Positions 8,347 through 16,603 of a stretch of 64,000 nucleotides of DNA are shown in pieces (the stretch's first letter is position 1; every line of letters starts with the position of its first letter). Origin of the DNA: JAEUMY01 sp033764435. Lineage in GTDB: Bacteria; Pseudomonadota; Gammaproteobacteria; Burkholderiales; Usitatibacteraceae. A program made the translations under genes and the position numbers. Location: the NCBI GenBank assembly GCA_033764435.1, contig JANRIX010000044.1, positions 1 to 64,000 on the forward strand. Reading direction: 5' to 3'. The notes beneath the pieces are model-generated. The model saw only the letters and a program-made list of their open reading frames with translations, made no database searches and was not told where the DNA came from.

Positions 8347-9218
8347 CACTTGGCTTTGCCCAGTGCGGCCAGTTCCGGCAGATCCGTGCGCTCGGCACCC
8401 AGCTTCGCCCACAGGGCCTGCGCATCCTGGGTCACGCCCAGATCATTGAGCATGATCGCGTACAGCAGACGATCACTGAAGGCGGCCTTGTCGGCCGGCT
8501 TGCGTTTTTCGACTTCCGCGATGGCGTCGGCGGACAACGTGCGGAACTTGCCGCGGCCCAACTCGGTGCCGCCAGCGTTGACTGTCCAGACATACTCGGT
8601 GTCCGGCTTCAGGCGGGTGGAGAATTTGTGCGACGTACCGGTGGCCCTGCCGGCCGCGATGGGTTTGTCGGGCTCGCTTGCCAGTGCCAATGAAACGTCG
8701 TGGGCGCTGGCCCCCGTCGACTGCCAGCTCAGCACGGGCTGCAGCGTGGCGATGCTGCCGCGCACCGGGTACAAGAGCGCACCGACCTTGGTGTCCTGAT
8801 TGCCCGCGCCGGGATTGATGCTGCGCATCCGGATCGATGCCGACGAGGTCTGCGACACCTTCACCAGCGCCTGCGAGCTGATTTTCCAGTCGGTCTTGCG
8901 GGCGGCGATCTCGCCCGTCTGGCCGGACTTGTTGATGGCCTTCCCGGACTTGTCGATGTCGAACTCGCCCGGGCCCTTCAGCACCACTTCTTCCCCGGAC
9001 TGGATGAACATCACGGCGACGCTGGCATGCTTGCCCAGCACCAGCTTCTGGCCCTTGGCCAGCTCGCTCATCAGTGCGGGACGGGGTGCCCCATCGACCT
9101 TGACCTCGCCCTTGACATCCGTGAGAAACGCGACGCCGTCAGCGGCGTGGGTCGTCGCGACCCAGAGGAGTCCTGCGCCCGCCAGACTGCGAGCGAGAAT
9201 ACGTGCGAATTGCTTCAT
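8346..9218 (-). CDS. FecR-domain periplasmic protein, paralogue B
   Basis: A 290-residue protein with signal peptide MKQFARILARSLAG up to about residue 25. The FecR-like region includes FLTDVKGEVKVDG and VMFIQSGEEVVLKGPGEF, followed by a middle beta domain and the same helical tail (SDRLLYAIML, ending PELAALGKAK) as the next gene. I chose the ATG at 9218 because GGGAGA lies just upstream; alternative starts at 9224 and 9239 add a few residues. It lies between the CHASE2-cyclase gene and paralogue A on one strand. An operon cyclase, B, A is likely, and the proteins may act as periplasmic partners of the CHASE2 sensor. Confidence 0.75.
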   Translation of the reverse strand: MKQFARILARSLAGAGLLWVATTHAADGVAFLTDVKGEVKVDGAPRPALMSELAKGQKLVLGKHASVAVMFIQSGEEVVLKGPGEFDIDKSGKAINKSGQTGEIAARKTDWKISSQALVKVSQTSSASIRMRSINPGAGNQDTKVGALLYPVRGSIATLQPVLSWQSTGASAHDVSLALASEPDKPIAAGRATGTSHKFSTRLKPDTEYVWTVNAGGTELGRGKFRTLSADAIAEVEKRKPADKAAFSDRLLYAIMLNDLGVTQDAQALWAKLGAERTDLPELAALGKAK

Positions 9219-9253
9219 GTCCATCTCCCGATTTCCCATTCCCGATTACCGAT

Positions 9254-11287
9254 TCACCGGGCGGCTTGAGGCGCCGCGCCAGATTGCCCATGGCCGCCCG
9301 GTTCTTCTACGGTTCCGTCGGCCCCGGCCCGCGCGGTGCGCGTGGCACGGATGCCCCAGACCTTGACCGGGCTGTGCCCTTTCACCAGCCGCTCGCCCAG
9401 CGGCTCGAAATTGAAGCGATCACTGATGCGGTTGACCACCGATTCCGTGATGAGAATTCTACGCCCCAATTCCTTGGTTTGTCCCTCGATCCGTGCTGCC
9501 ACGTTCACGGCATCACCGATGGCGGAATAGTTGTGCCGCTCGGACGAGCCGATGTTGCCCACCACCACCTTGCCGAAGTTGATGCCGATGCCGATTTCCA
9601 GCCGCGGCAGGCCCTCACGCTCGAACTCGACATTGAGCGCATCCAGCGATTCCAGCATGTCAAGCGCGCACTGGACGGCATCGGTGCAGGGATCCGGCGT
9701 GGGCCGGGGCGCACCGAACAGGATCATCATGCCGTCGCCGATGAACTTGTCGATGGTGCCGTCAAAGCGGTGCACCGACTTCACCATGCGGTCGAAGTAG
9801 CGCTGCAGCACATTCATGACCTGGTCGGGTGCCATGGCCTCGGAGAGTGTCGTGAAGCCGCGGATGTCACTGAAGATCACGCACACCTCGGCCGTGCTGG
9901 CCGCGTCCGGGTCGAGCATGCCGGAGTTGATGTCCTCGAACACGGCCGGGCTCACCATGCCGGAAAAGCTCCGCTTGAGGCGGGTACGTTCGACCACGCT
10001 GTCGATGGCGTCGAGAATGGCACGGAACAAAAAAGCGAGCCATAGCGTGGTGGTGGCGGCGGCGATAGGAAACAGAAATTGCACTTTCAGAATGAAGAGC
10101 AGGCTCACCACCAGCAGCAGGAGCGGAAAGAGCACCATACCGATGAACGCCCGGCCGGGGCTGAAGCGCAGGAACACGCCGCCGGCAGCGGCAAGGCAAA
10201 GCATCGCCGCTAGCCAGATCGGTGCGGGCTTCAGCAACCCGTGGGCGAGATGGCTCCGGATGACCTGCGCGTGCAGCAGGACCCCTGGCTGGCCCAGGTC
10301 GAATTCCTTGCCATGTCTTTCGAAGACCGCGAGGTTGACCGGCAGCTTCCAGCGGTCGCGGTCGACTGTGAAGGTACCAAACAGCACGATCCGCCCGCCG
10401 AAGCGGGATTTCAGGGTGGCTTCATCACCACGCTGCAGAAGACCGATGACATCCTGCATCAGCATGTAGTCTATGGGCCCGCCGACGCTATAGTCGATGT
10501 ACCCCTCTTCCACCGGCCGGCCTAGCAGGCGGAGGATCTGCCCCGCGAATGTATTCACCCGCCCGCTTTGGGCCAATTCGCGCTCGCTGAAACGGCGGGC
10601 GATCTCGTCGCGATCCCGCATTTGCTGGTCGGTGCCGAAGTTGACTGCCGGATCGAGGAATCGGGTGTGGATCGCGAGTGGCTGAACTGCAGCCCCCTTC
10701 GCGTCCGTGCCGCTCACGTACACCAATTTGGCAACTTGCTGCAGCCGGAAAATGCTCACTGCCAGTGCCTGATCCGAACCCGGCAAATAGTCGTTGTAGG
10801 ACTGGGTTGGCAGCACGATGTCCACGCCCACGGCTGCCGGTTTGGCGATGCGCATAGCATCCAGCACCTTGGCGTAGTGGATGTGCCACAGGGACAACGG
10901 CTCACTGAACACGGCTTCAGTGCTCTCGTCGATGCCAATCAGGACTACATCGTTCCCTACGGGTCGGGGCGAATACTCGCGGAGCAGCCGCATCTGATGA
11001 TCGAATGCGCGCCTTTCCAGTTGCGCGAAGGTCGATGATTGCGGTTGAGGCAGCGAAAGGCCCGCCAGCGCCAACACGGCCACCATCACGTAGAGCGCCA
11101 CCTGACGGTAGCGCGCGGATTGGACGAGCAGCTTCCAGATCGGGGAACCTTGCGTGCCCGATGCGCCTGGCAATGCCGGAGACTGCGCGGGGCGCGCTGC
11201 GGCTCGGCCGGAACCGGCAGACGCATTAGGCAAAGCGGGATGCCTGGGGTGGGATTCGGGCGTATCAGACATGGCGAATATTCGCAT
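9254..11287 (-). CDS. CHASE2-domain class III adenylate/guanylate cyclase
   Basis: A 677-residue protein: a Pro/Ala-rich N-terminus, one membrane segment (about 65-82), a periplasmic CHASE2 sensor (about 90-365), three membrane segments (about 370-455) and a class III cyclase domain (about 480-650). The metal-binding Asps are present in VIFSDIRGFT and FIGDGMM, and DAVNVAARIEG supplies the transition-state Asn and Arg, so it should be active. The first codons MRIFA are palindrome-derived. A start at 11272 (MSDTPES) is equally possible, but the palindrome would then occupy its ribosome-binding region. The FecR paralogues lie directly downstream. Confidence 0.9.
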   Translation of the reverse strand: MRIFAMSDTPESHPRHPALPNASAGSGRAAARPAQSPALPGASGTQGSPIWKLLVQSARYRQVALYVMVAVLALAGLSLPQPQSSTFAQLERRAFDHQMRLLREYSPRPVGNDVVLIGIDESTEAVFSEPLSLWHIHYAKVLDAMRIAKPAAVGVDIVLPTQSYNDYLPGSDQALAVSIFRLQQVAKLVYVSGTDAKGAAVQPLAIHTRFLDPAVNFGTDQQMRDRDEIARRFSERELAQSGRVNTFAGQILRLLGRPVEEGYIDYSVGGPIDYMLMQDVIGLLQRGDEATLKSRFGGRIVLFGTFTVDRDRWKLPVNLAVFERHGKEFDLGQPGVLLHAQVIRSHLAHGLLKPAPIWLAAMLCLAAAGGVFLRFSPGRAFIGMVLFPLLLLVVSLLFILKVQFLFPIAAATTTLWLAFLFRAILDAIDSVVERTRLKRSFSGMVSPAVFEDINSGMLDPDAASTAEVCVIFSDIRGFTTLSEAMAPDQVMNVLQRYFDRMVKSVHRFDGTIDKFIGDGMMILFGAPRPTPDPCTDAVQCALDMLESLDALNVEFEREGLPRLEIGIGINFGKVVVGNIGSSERHNYSAIGDAVNVAARIEGQTKELGRRILITESVVNRISDRFNFEPLGERLVKGHSPVKVWGIRATRTARAGADGTVEEPGGHGQSGAAPQAAR
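10969..10980. repeat. One-mismatch copy of the iterated palindrome (GCGAATACTCGC)
   Basis: Inside the CHASE2 coding region, read in frame as EYS in REYSPRP. Confidence 0.6.
11274..11285. repeat. Iterated palindrome GCGAATATTCGC (copy 5)
   Basis: Exact copy at the very start of the CHASE2-cyclase gene, either codons 2-5 (RIFA) or the bases immediately before the alternative ATG. Confidence 0.9.
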
Positions 11288-11396
11288 TCTGCCTGCCCAC
11301 TCCCAAATCCATCAATGACGCGCTTCGGGCATCATTGCAGGTCAGATTGCAGTCTCACCCGCACCGCCTCACCACAAGAAGAAATCCGCAAGCCCG

Positions 11397-12590
11397 ATGG
11401 GCGGCATTCCCTACATCGTCGCGCTGACCGTACTCGGTCACATCGCCTTCACCGGCAGCCGTCTCGCCGTCTCGCTGTTCGCCATCCAGCAGAACGCCTC
11501 ACCGCTGTCGGTCGGGGTGCTCATGAGCCTCTTCGCGCTCCTGCCCGCCTTGCTGTCCATCCAGACCGGGCGGCTCGTGGACCGCATCGGCGTGAAGCTG
11601 CCCATGATCGCGGGCTCGCTGGTCGCGATGGCGGGCTGCCTCGTTGCCGCGTTCGGCAGCGGGCTCGTTGCCCTGCAGCTCACCAGTGCACTGGTGGGCA
11701 CCGGTTTCATGGTGGTCGGCATCTGCGTCTATCAGGTCGTGGGCGATCTCTCGACCGCCGACAATCGTCCGGCGCAATTCAGCCTGCTCGCCATCGGCTT
11801 TTCCGTGGGCGGTTTCGTTGGTCCTCTGGTGGCCGGCGTCGCCATTGACCTGCTCTCGCACCAGCGCGCCTTCCTGGTCATGGCCGCATTTGCCCTGCTG
11901 CCCGCCATTGCGATGGTCATCCGCCCCATCCAGCTGCCGGTGAAACATCTGCACCGCGAGCGGCCGGATGATGCCGCCGTGCTGGATCTCTTTCACCAGC
12001 CGCAATTGCGCCGCGTCTACCTCAACGTGCTGATCTTCTCCGTGGCTTGGGATGTCTACAACTTCGCCCTGCCCATCCATGGCGTGGGCATTGGCCTTTC
12101 CGCCTCGCAGATCGGCATCGTCATGGGCACCTTTGCCGCCGCCACGTTTGCGGTGCGCCTGGCCATGCCCTGGATCGCCAACCACATGCGGCCCTGGACC
12201 GTCATCATGGCCTCTTGCGCAGTGAGCGCGGCTGCGTACGTGGCCATGCCCTTTGCAGGAAGCGTGATCCTGCTCATGCTGCTCCTCTTCGCCCTGGGCA
12301 TCGGCCTGGGCGCGCCGCAGCCGATGGTGCTCTCCATCCTCCACGATGCGGCGCCGCCCGGCCGCGGCGGCGAGGCGGTCGGGGTGAGAATCTTGCTCAT
12401 CAATGGTTGTCAGACGGTCATGCCGCTGCTCTTCGGCATGATTGGCACGCTGGGCATGCTGCCCGTGTTCTGGGCGACCGCCGGTTTCCTCATGGGCGGC
12501 GGCTGGCTGGCCCGCCAGTCGCGCGCCGCCTTCGCGACCGGACCGACGGACAGCGCGCCTCCCACACCACCCAACGGAAAGTCCTCATGA
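11397..12590 (+). CDS. MFS transporter
   Basis: A 397-residue membrane protein with about twelve hydrophobic segments. The conserved loop between segments 2 and 3 reads GRLVDRIGVKLPM, the classic G-x-x-x-D-R-x-G signature of the major facilitator superfamily. A central cytoplasmic loop (HLHRERPDDAAV) separates the two six-helix halves. The short N-terminus begins directly with helix 1, which supports the ATG at 11397. The substrate is unknown. The ATGA overlap with pdxH means the two are co-translated, though pdxH relatives are not usually paired with exporters. Confidence 0.85.
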   Translation: MGGIPYIVALTVLGHIAFTGSRLAVSLFAIQQNASPLSVGVLMSLFALLPALLSIQTGRLVDRIGVKLPMIAGSLVAMAGCLVAAFGSGLVALQLTSALVGTGFMVVGICVYQVVGDLSTADNRPAQFSLLAIGFSVGGFVGPLVAGVAIDLLSHQRAFLVMAAFALLPAIAMVIRPIQLPVKHLHRERPDDAAVLDLFHQPQLRRVYLNVLIFSVAWDVYNFALPIHGVGIGLSASQIGIVMGTFAAATFAVRLAMPWIANHMRPWTVIMASCAVSAAAYVAMPFAGSVILLMLLLFALGIGLGAPQPMVLSILHDAAPPGRGGEAVGVRILLINGCQTVMPLLFGMIGTLGMLPVFWATAGFLMGGGWLARQSRAAFATGPTDSAPPTPPNGKSS

Positions 12591-13231
12591 ACATCGCAGA
12601 ATTGCGCAAAGACTACAAACTCGCCTCGCTGGCCCGCGCCGATGTCGATCCCAATCCGCTGATGCAGTTCGACCGCTGGCTGGAGGAAGCCATCAAGGCC
12701 GAGATGCCCGAGCCCACCGCCATGTCACTGGCCACGGTGGCCCAGGGCGAGGACGGCGAGTGGCAACCGTCGTCACGCATCGTGCTGCTGAAGGGCCGTG
12801 ATGCGACCGGCTTTGTGTTCTACACCAACTATGCAAGCCGCAAGGGCCAGGAGCTCTCGGGCAATGGCCGCGCATCATTGCTCTTCCACTGGGTGGAGCT
12901 GGAGCGCCAGGTGCGCATCGAAGGCCGCGTGGAAAAAATCGATCCGGCCGAATCGGATGCTTATTACAAGACCCGCCCGCTGGCCAGCCGTCAGGGAGCC
13001 TGGGCCTCACCGCAAAGTCAGGAGATCACATCGCGCGCCTGGCTGATGGCCAAGGTGGCGGAAGCCGTTGTCGCGCATCCCATCGATCCGCCGCGCCCGC
13101 CGCATTGGGGCGGCTATCGTGTGGTGCCGCATGCGCTGGAATTCTGGCAGGGCCGGCGCAGCCGGCTGCATGACCGGATCAAGTACCGGCTGGTGGACGG
13201 CAAATGGCAAATTGGCAGGCTGGCGCCCTAA
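12587..13231 (+). CDS. pdxH: Pyridoxamine/pyridoxine 5'-phosphate oxidase
   Basis: A 214-residue FMN enzyme of vitamin B6 metabolism that oxidises pyridoxine or pyridoxamine phosphate to pyridoxal 5'-phosphate. The conserved text is clear: RIVLLKGRDATGFVFYTNY (FMN site), KGQEL, LFHWVELERQVRIEG, SRQGAWASPQS and the C-terminal HDRIKY with a final RLAP (PLP/FMN contacts). Length fits the family. The ATG at 12587 overlaps the MFS stop; longer upstream frames only read across the transporter gene. Three GAAA-loop hairpins follow the stop codon. Confidence 0.97.
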   Translation: MNIAELRKDYKLASLARADVDPNPLMQFDRWLEEAIKAEMPEPTAMSLATVAQGEDGEWQPSSRIVLLKGRDATGFVFYTNYASRKGQELSGNGRASLLFHWVELERQVRIEGRVEKIDPAESDAYYKTRPLASRQGAWASPQSQEITSRAWLMAKVAEAVVAHPIDPPRPPHWGGYRVVPHALEFWQGRRSRLHDRIKYRLVDGKWQIGRLAP

Positions 13232-13289
13232 GCCGGAAACGGCGGCCGTGCTACGCCGGAAACGGCGGCTGTGGAACGCCGGAAACGGC
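13232..13289 (+). repeat. Three tandem GCCG-GAAA-CGGC mini-hairpins after pdxH
   Basis: GCCGGAAACGGC occurs at 13232, 13255 and 13278, exactly 23 bases apart. Each can fold into a 4-bp stem capped by a GAAA (GNRA-type) tetraloop. They lie between pdxH and the convergent DUF3047 gene. They could serve as a transcript 3' end element or protein/RNA docking sites. There is no T-run, so it is not a standard terminator. Confidence 0.6.
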
Positions 13290-13309
13290 GATTTAACTCT
13301 GCTGCCCGG

Positions 13310-14080
13310 CTATTTCTCGAAGCGGATGTCACCGTAGAGCGTGACCACGCGGATGCCGGTGTTGTCGGTGTCGGACATGATGCCGACCGATGTCACCTTG
13401 CCCGGATCCTCACCGAACGCCCGGCGGTAATCCTCGCGCAGGTTCCAGCGCTCATGGACCCATGTCTTCAGCTTCTCGCTGCCGCTTTCGGCCACGATCA
13501 TCTTGATGCGCGAGGTGTGCTTGTTGTCGATGACCGTGCCCACCGGGTCCTTGTTGCTCCAGATGTACATCAGGGTGGCATAGGGCACGTCATTGCCTGA
13601 CAGCGCCTTGATGCGATCGGCGAACGCGCGATCCTCGAAGTCGAGCTTGTCGCGATCGCCCTCGAAGGCCACCACCACGCGAGCCGCGGCATCATCCGGG
13701 CCGAGGCGGTTGTTGGCTTCCATGGGAACGTCAGACACTTTCCAGCGCCAGCTCAGGAACGGGGTGTCATCGAGCTTGAGGGACAACCGCTGCGACAGAC
13801 CGGACGCGGAACTGTCGGCGATGGCTTTCACCACCACGGTGCCGTCGTAATTGACGGTAGTGAAATCGGTGCTGCGCTTCAGCCGGGACAGGATGTAGGG
13901 CCGCCACTGCGTCGGCACCTTGAGCCCTTCCGGATTGGCGGAGAAAGGATGCACTGCTTCGCCGGTCGGCGTGTCACCGAATTTCGGCCCGTGCAAGAGC
14001 GAACACCCTGAGCTTGCCAGAAGCGGCACGACCATCAGCCCAGCGAGCAACCGTCGCGGAATCCATCCCCGAATGCGCAT
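13310..14080 (-). CDS. DUF3047 family lipoprotein
   Basis: A 256-residue protein with a basic N-terminus, a hydrophobic core and a lipobox LLASSGC (Cys26), so it is probably an outer-membrane or periplasmic lipoprotein. The body carries the DUF3047 pattern: LKVPTQWRPY, SWRWKVSDVP, AARVVVAFEGD, YIWSNK and a closing VGIMSDTDNTG. No biochemical function is established for this family to my knowledge. It is monocistronic, convergent with pdxH, with about 230 bases of non-coding DNA upstream that hold a palindrome copy and a terminator. Confidence 0.8.
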   Translation of the reverse strand: MRIRGWIPRRLLAGLMVVPLLASSGCSLLHGPKFGDTPTGEAVHPFSANPEGLKVPTQWRPYILSRLKRSTDFTTVNYDGTVVVKAIADSSASGLSQRLSLKLDDTPFLSWRWKVSDVPMEANNRLGPDDAAARVVVAFEGDRDKLDFEDRAFADRIKALSGNDVPYATLMYIWSNKDPVGTVIDNKHTSRIKMIVAESGSEKLKTWVHERWNLREDYRRAFGEDPGKVTSVGIMSDTDNTGIRVVTLYGDIRFEK

Positions 14081-14172
14081 CTGCCGTCTCCTCTAGGAAT
14101 TCGTATATCGGCGGGCGGATTATGCGCAGGATTGACGGCAATTGAAAGGGGCGGCGCAACACCCTTGGCATT

Positions 14173-14184
14173 GCGAATATTCGC
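14173..14184. repeat. Iterated palindrome GCGAATATTCGC (copy 6)
   Basis: Exact 14-bp form in the gap upstream of the DUF3047 gene and downstream of the formate dehydrogenase operon. Confidence 0.9.
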
Positions 14185-14252
14185 AGACCCCGTGCGGCAG
14201 AGCGATTGCGCTCCGCATCATCTTTTCCAAGACTCCTGGTGACACTGAAAAC

Positions 14253-14281
14253 GACACGCCCGGCACGAAGCCGGGCGTGTC
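14253..14281 (-). terminator. Terminator hairpin at the end of the formate dehydrogenase operon
   Basis: A perfect 12-bp stem GACACGCCCGGC / GCCGGGCGTGTC with loop ACGAA, 30 bases past the stop of the last minus-strand operon gene. A short GTTTT follows on the minus strand. Confidence 0.8.
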
Positions 14282-14310
14282 ATGTTGCTGTTGGAGCGGT
14301 CGCGAGCCGC

Positions 14311-14622
14311 CTACTTCTTCGCCTTGGCGGGCTCTGGCGCTTTGGCCGGTGGGGCGGCGGGCGCAGCGGGTGCCGCAGCCGTGACGATGGGCGTCGGCTT
14401 GGGCACGGGCTTGCCGGCCTTCTTCATGTTGGCCTGGAAGTTCTTCACCGACCGGTCTTCCGCCGCGGCCTGCTGGGCCTTGGTTTTCTCGGCAGCTGCC
14501 TTGTCTTTGGCCGCCTTCTCCTCGGCAACCTTCGGGTCGACCGGCGGTGCCGGCGGCAGTTTCGCGAAGACCGTGACCGCGAACAACGAGGCGAGCGCTG
14601 CGCTGATGAGTTCCTTCTTCAT
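14311..14622 (-). CDS. Secreted Ala/Lys/Pro-rich protein of the formate dehydrogenase operon
   Basis: A 103-residue protein with signal peptide MKKELISAALASLFAVTVFA, then a charged helical, possibly coiled-coil stretch rich in Ala and Lys (about 30-70) and a Pro/Ala tail ending AKAKK. There are no cofactor motifs. A ribosome site (GAGGAG) overlaps the end of the cytochrome b subunit gene 10 bases upstream, so it is the last gene of the operon. It may be a periplasmic accessory or a low-complexity filler; I do not recognise a named family. Confidence 0.6.
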   Translation of the reverse strand: MKKELISAALASLFAVTVFAKLPPAPPVDPKVAEEKAAKDKAAAEKTKAQQAAAEDRSVKNFQANMKKAGKPVPKPTPIVTAAAPAAPAAPPAKAPEPAKAKK

Positions 14623-14632
14623 GTCGTGCTCC

Positions 14633-15703
14633 TCAGTCGTCGCCAGCGGCGGGTTGCGGGGTGGCGCCGGTGATCTTCTCGGGGCGCTTGCCGGATTTCA
14701 CTTCCTCATACCAAAGCGCGTGATGCTCCTTGGCCCAGGTCTCATCGACGAAGCCTTCGCGCATGCCCTGATAGGCGCCCTCCGTGCCTGCCGTACCCAT
14801 GTAGATGTGGGCCAGCGAGGCAGCGACGAACAGGCCAGCGACGATGCCATGGATGAGGTTGGCCTGGCCCATCACTTCACGTGACAGGTTCCAGTTGGGG
14901 AAGAGCAGGATGAGACCCGACACGCTGATGGCGATGCCGAAGATCACGATGGACAGCCAGAACCACACCTTTTCTCCGCCGTTGAACCGGCCTGACGGAA
15001 TCTCCTTGTCCGATAGCAGGCCACCGAACTTGGACAGCCAGTTGAAGTCCGCACCGGAGAGGAAGTTGTCCTTCACGTAGAGCACGAAGAACACGACGAG
15101 CGAGAACATGAACAGCGGCCCGACGAAGTTGTGGATGTTCTTGCCGATCACGGTGATGGTCGCAAACACAGTGGGACCCAGCACCGGCAGCAGCAGGTAC
15201 TTGCCGAAGAACATCACCACCCCGGTGATGCCGAGCGCCACGAAGCTGATGGCCATTGTCCAGTGGGCTACCCGCTCGGCGCTGTTGAAGCGCTCGATCA
15301 GTCGCCCGGTCGGCTTGTCATGCAGCTTGAACGGACCCTTCACCATGTAGAACAGCACGAGCAGCGCCGGCACGATGACCAGCAGCCAGCCCGTGTAGAA
15401 GGTGACGGGACCGTTGCGCAGCGCACGCCAGCGATGTCCGGCGTCCTGGATCAGAACATTCATTTCCTGACCAGGCACCGAGGCATAGCCCGGCTTCACA
15501 CTGACTTCGTTCCAGTTGGGCGGATTGTTCCAGCCGGGTGCCGCCGTGCTGCCGGCGGGCAGCGCCGGTGCGGGTTTGGCCGCTTCGGTCTGGGCTGGGG
15601 CAGCCTTGGCATCGGGCGCTGGTGCGGCGTCCTTGCCCTGGGCAAATCCGGCGAGCGGCAGCAGCGCCACCACCGCCATGCACAACCACTTGGTGAGTTT
15701 CAT
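14633..15703 (-). CDS. Formate dehydrogenase gamma subunit (cytochrome b556)
   Basis: A 356-residue membrane subunit: a signal-like segment, an Ala/Pro-rich periplasmic stretch (about 25-55), then a five-helix cytochrome b domain. Candidate haem ligands include the His in ERVAHWTMAISF and those in KNIHNFVGPLF and NLIHGIVAGLF. It carries electrons from the periplasmic FeS subunit to the quinone pool. AGGAGG precedes the ATG. It follows the beta subunit and a small lipoprotein gene on the same strand. The extended Ala/Pro region before helix 1 is longer than in E. coli FdnI. Confidence 0.92.
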   Translation of the reverse strand: MKLTKWLCMAVVALLPLAGFAQGKDAAPAPDAKAAPAQTEAAKPAPALPAGSTAAPGWNNPPNWNEVSVKPGYASVPGQEMNVLIQDAGHRWRALRNGPVTFYTGWLLVIVPALLVLFYMVKGPFKLHDKPTGRLIERFNSAERVAHWTMAISFVALGITGVVMFFGKYLLLPVLGPTVFATITVIGKNIHNFVGPLFMFSLVVFFVLYVKDNFLSGADFNWLSKFGGLLSDKEIPSGRFNGGEKVWFWLSIVIFGIAISVSGLILLFPNWNLSREVMGQANLIHGIVAGLFVAASLAHIYMGTAGTEGAYQGMREGFVDETWAKEHHALWYEEVKSGKRPEKITGATPQPAAGDD

Positions 15704-15715
15704 GCGGGCCTCCTG

Positions 15716-15949
15716 TTATTTTTTCGCCGGTTCGGTGCGCAGATACTCGTTCTGCCCCCGGTTGCGCTCAGCCAGCGCCTGTTGCCACTTGGCCTTGTCG
15801 TCGCCGAAGGTCTTGCCGTCATACGGACGCTCGTCCTTCTTGCCGGCATAGACCTTTTGCGTTTTGGCGGTCTGGTCGATCTCCGTGCAGCCGCCGGCAA
15901 GCAACGCCGTTGCCGCGACGCCAGTCATGGTTGCGAATATTCGCTTCAT
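15716..15949 (-). CDS. Small lipoprotein inside the formate dehydrogenase operon
   Basis: A 77-residue protein with lipobox LLAGGC (Cys21), then a charged soluble tail (YAGKKDERPYDG, KWQQALAERN). It begins MKRIFA, where RIFA comes from a palindrome copy lying inside the signal peptide. Its ATG overlaps the beta-subunit stop (ATGA), and the gamma subunit starts 12 bases after its stop, so it is translated as part of the complex operon. It may help assemble or anchor the dehydrogenase. No named family recognised. Confidence 0.75.
   Translation of the reverse strand: MKRIFATMTGVAATALLAGGCTEIDQTAKTQKVYAGKKDERPYDGKTFGDDKAKWQQALAERNRGQNEYLRTEPAKK
15933..15944. repeat. Iterated palindrome GCGAATATTCGC (copy 7)
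   Basis: Exact copy in codons 3-6 of the small lipoprotein, read as RIFA at the start of its signal peptide. Confidence 0.9.
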
Positions 15950-16575
15950 GCCTTGGTCCCTCCCTTGGCGTCGCCGGTGATCTTCTCCGTGCCCTGACCG
16001 TAGGCCATGGCCCAGCCCCAGACTTCCTCGCCCTTGCCGCGTCGGCTGACCCGGGTCTTGTAGATCGATGTGATCGAGTCGTGATCACCCGCCAACAGCG
16101 CCTTGGTCGAGCACATTTCCGCACAGGCCGGCAGCTTGCCCTCGGCCAGACGATTGCGACCGTACTTCTTGTACTCCTCGGCCGTGTTGTTGGCCTCGGG
16201 GCCACCCGCGCAGTAGGTGCACTTGTCCATCTTGCCGCGCAGGCCGAACGCGCCGGCTTGCGGGAACTGCGGCGCACCGAACGGGCAGGCGTAGAAGCAG
16301 TAGCCACAGCCGATGCACAGGTCCTTGTCGTGCAGGACGATGCCTTCCTCTGTCTTGTAGAAGCAGTCGACCGGGCACACCGCCATGCAGGGCGCGTCCG
16401 AGCAGTGCATGCACGCCACCGAAATGGAACGCTCGCCGGGCTTGCCGTCATTGACCGTCACCAGGCGGCGACGATTCACGCCCCAGGGTACTTCGTGCTC
16501 GTTCTTGCACGCGGTGACGCAGCCGTTGCACTCGATGCAGCGCTCGGCATCACAGATGAATTTCATTCTTGCCAT
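15946..16575 (-). CDS. Formate dehydrogenase beta subunit (four [4Fe-4S] ferredoxin)
   Basis: A 209-residue iron-sulfur subunit. Cysteine groups fit four [4Fe-4S] clusters: CIECNGCVTAC near the N-terminus, CMHCSDAPCMAVCP, CIGCGYCFYACP and a last set in KCTYCAGG with CAEMC. It passes electrons from the molybdenum subunit to cytochrome b556. Unlike E. coli FdnH it lacks a C-terminal membrane anchor, as in the shorter FDH3-type beta subunits. Start at MARMKF with AGGAGA upstream. It lies 28 bases after the alpha subunit gene. Confidence 0.95.
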   Translation of the reverse strand: MARMKFICDAERCIECNGCVTACKNEHEVPWGVNRRRLVTVNDGKPGERSISVACMHCSDAPCMAVCPVDCFYKTEEGIVLHDKDLCIGCGYCFYACPFGAPQFPQAGAFGLRGKMDKCTYCAGGPEANNTAEEYKKYGRNRLAEGKLPACAEMCSTKALLAGDHDSITSIYKTRVSRRGKGEEVWGWAMAYGQGTEKITGDAKGGTKA

Positions 16576-16603
16576 GGTTTGTCTCCTTTATCCGTGATGT
16601 CTG

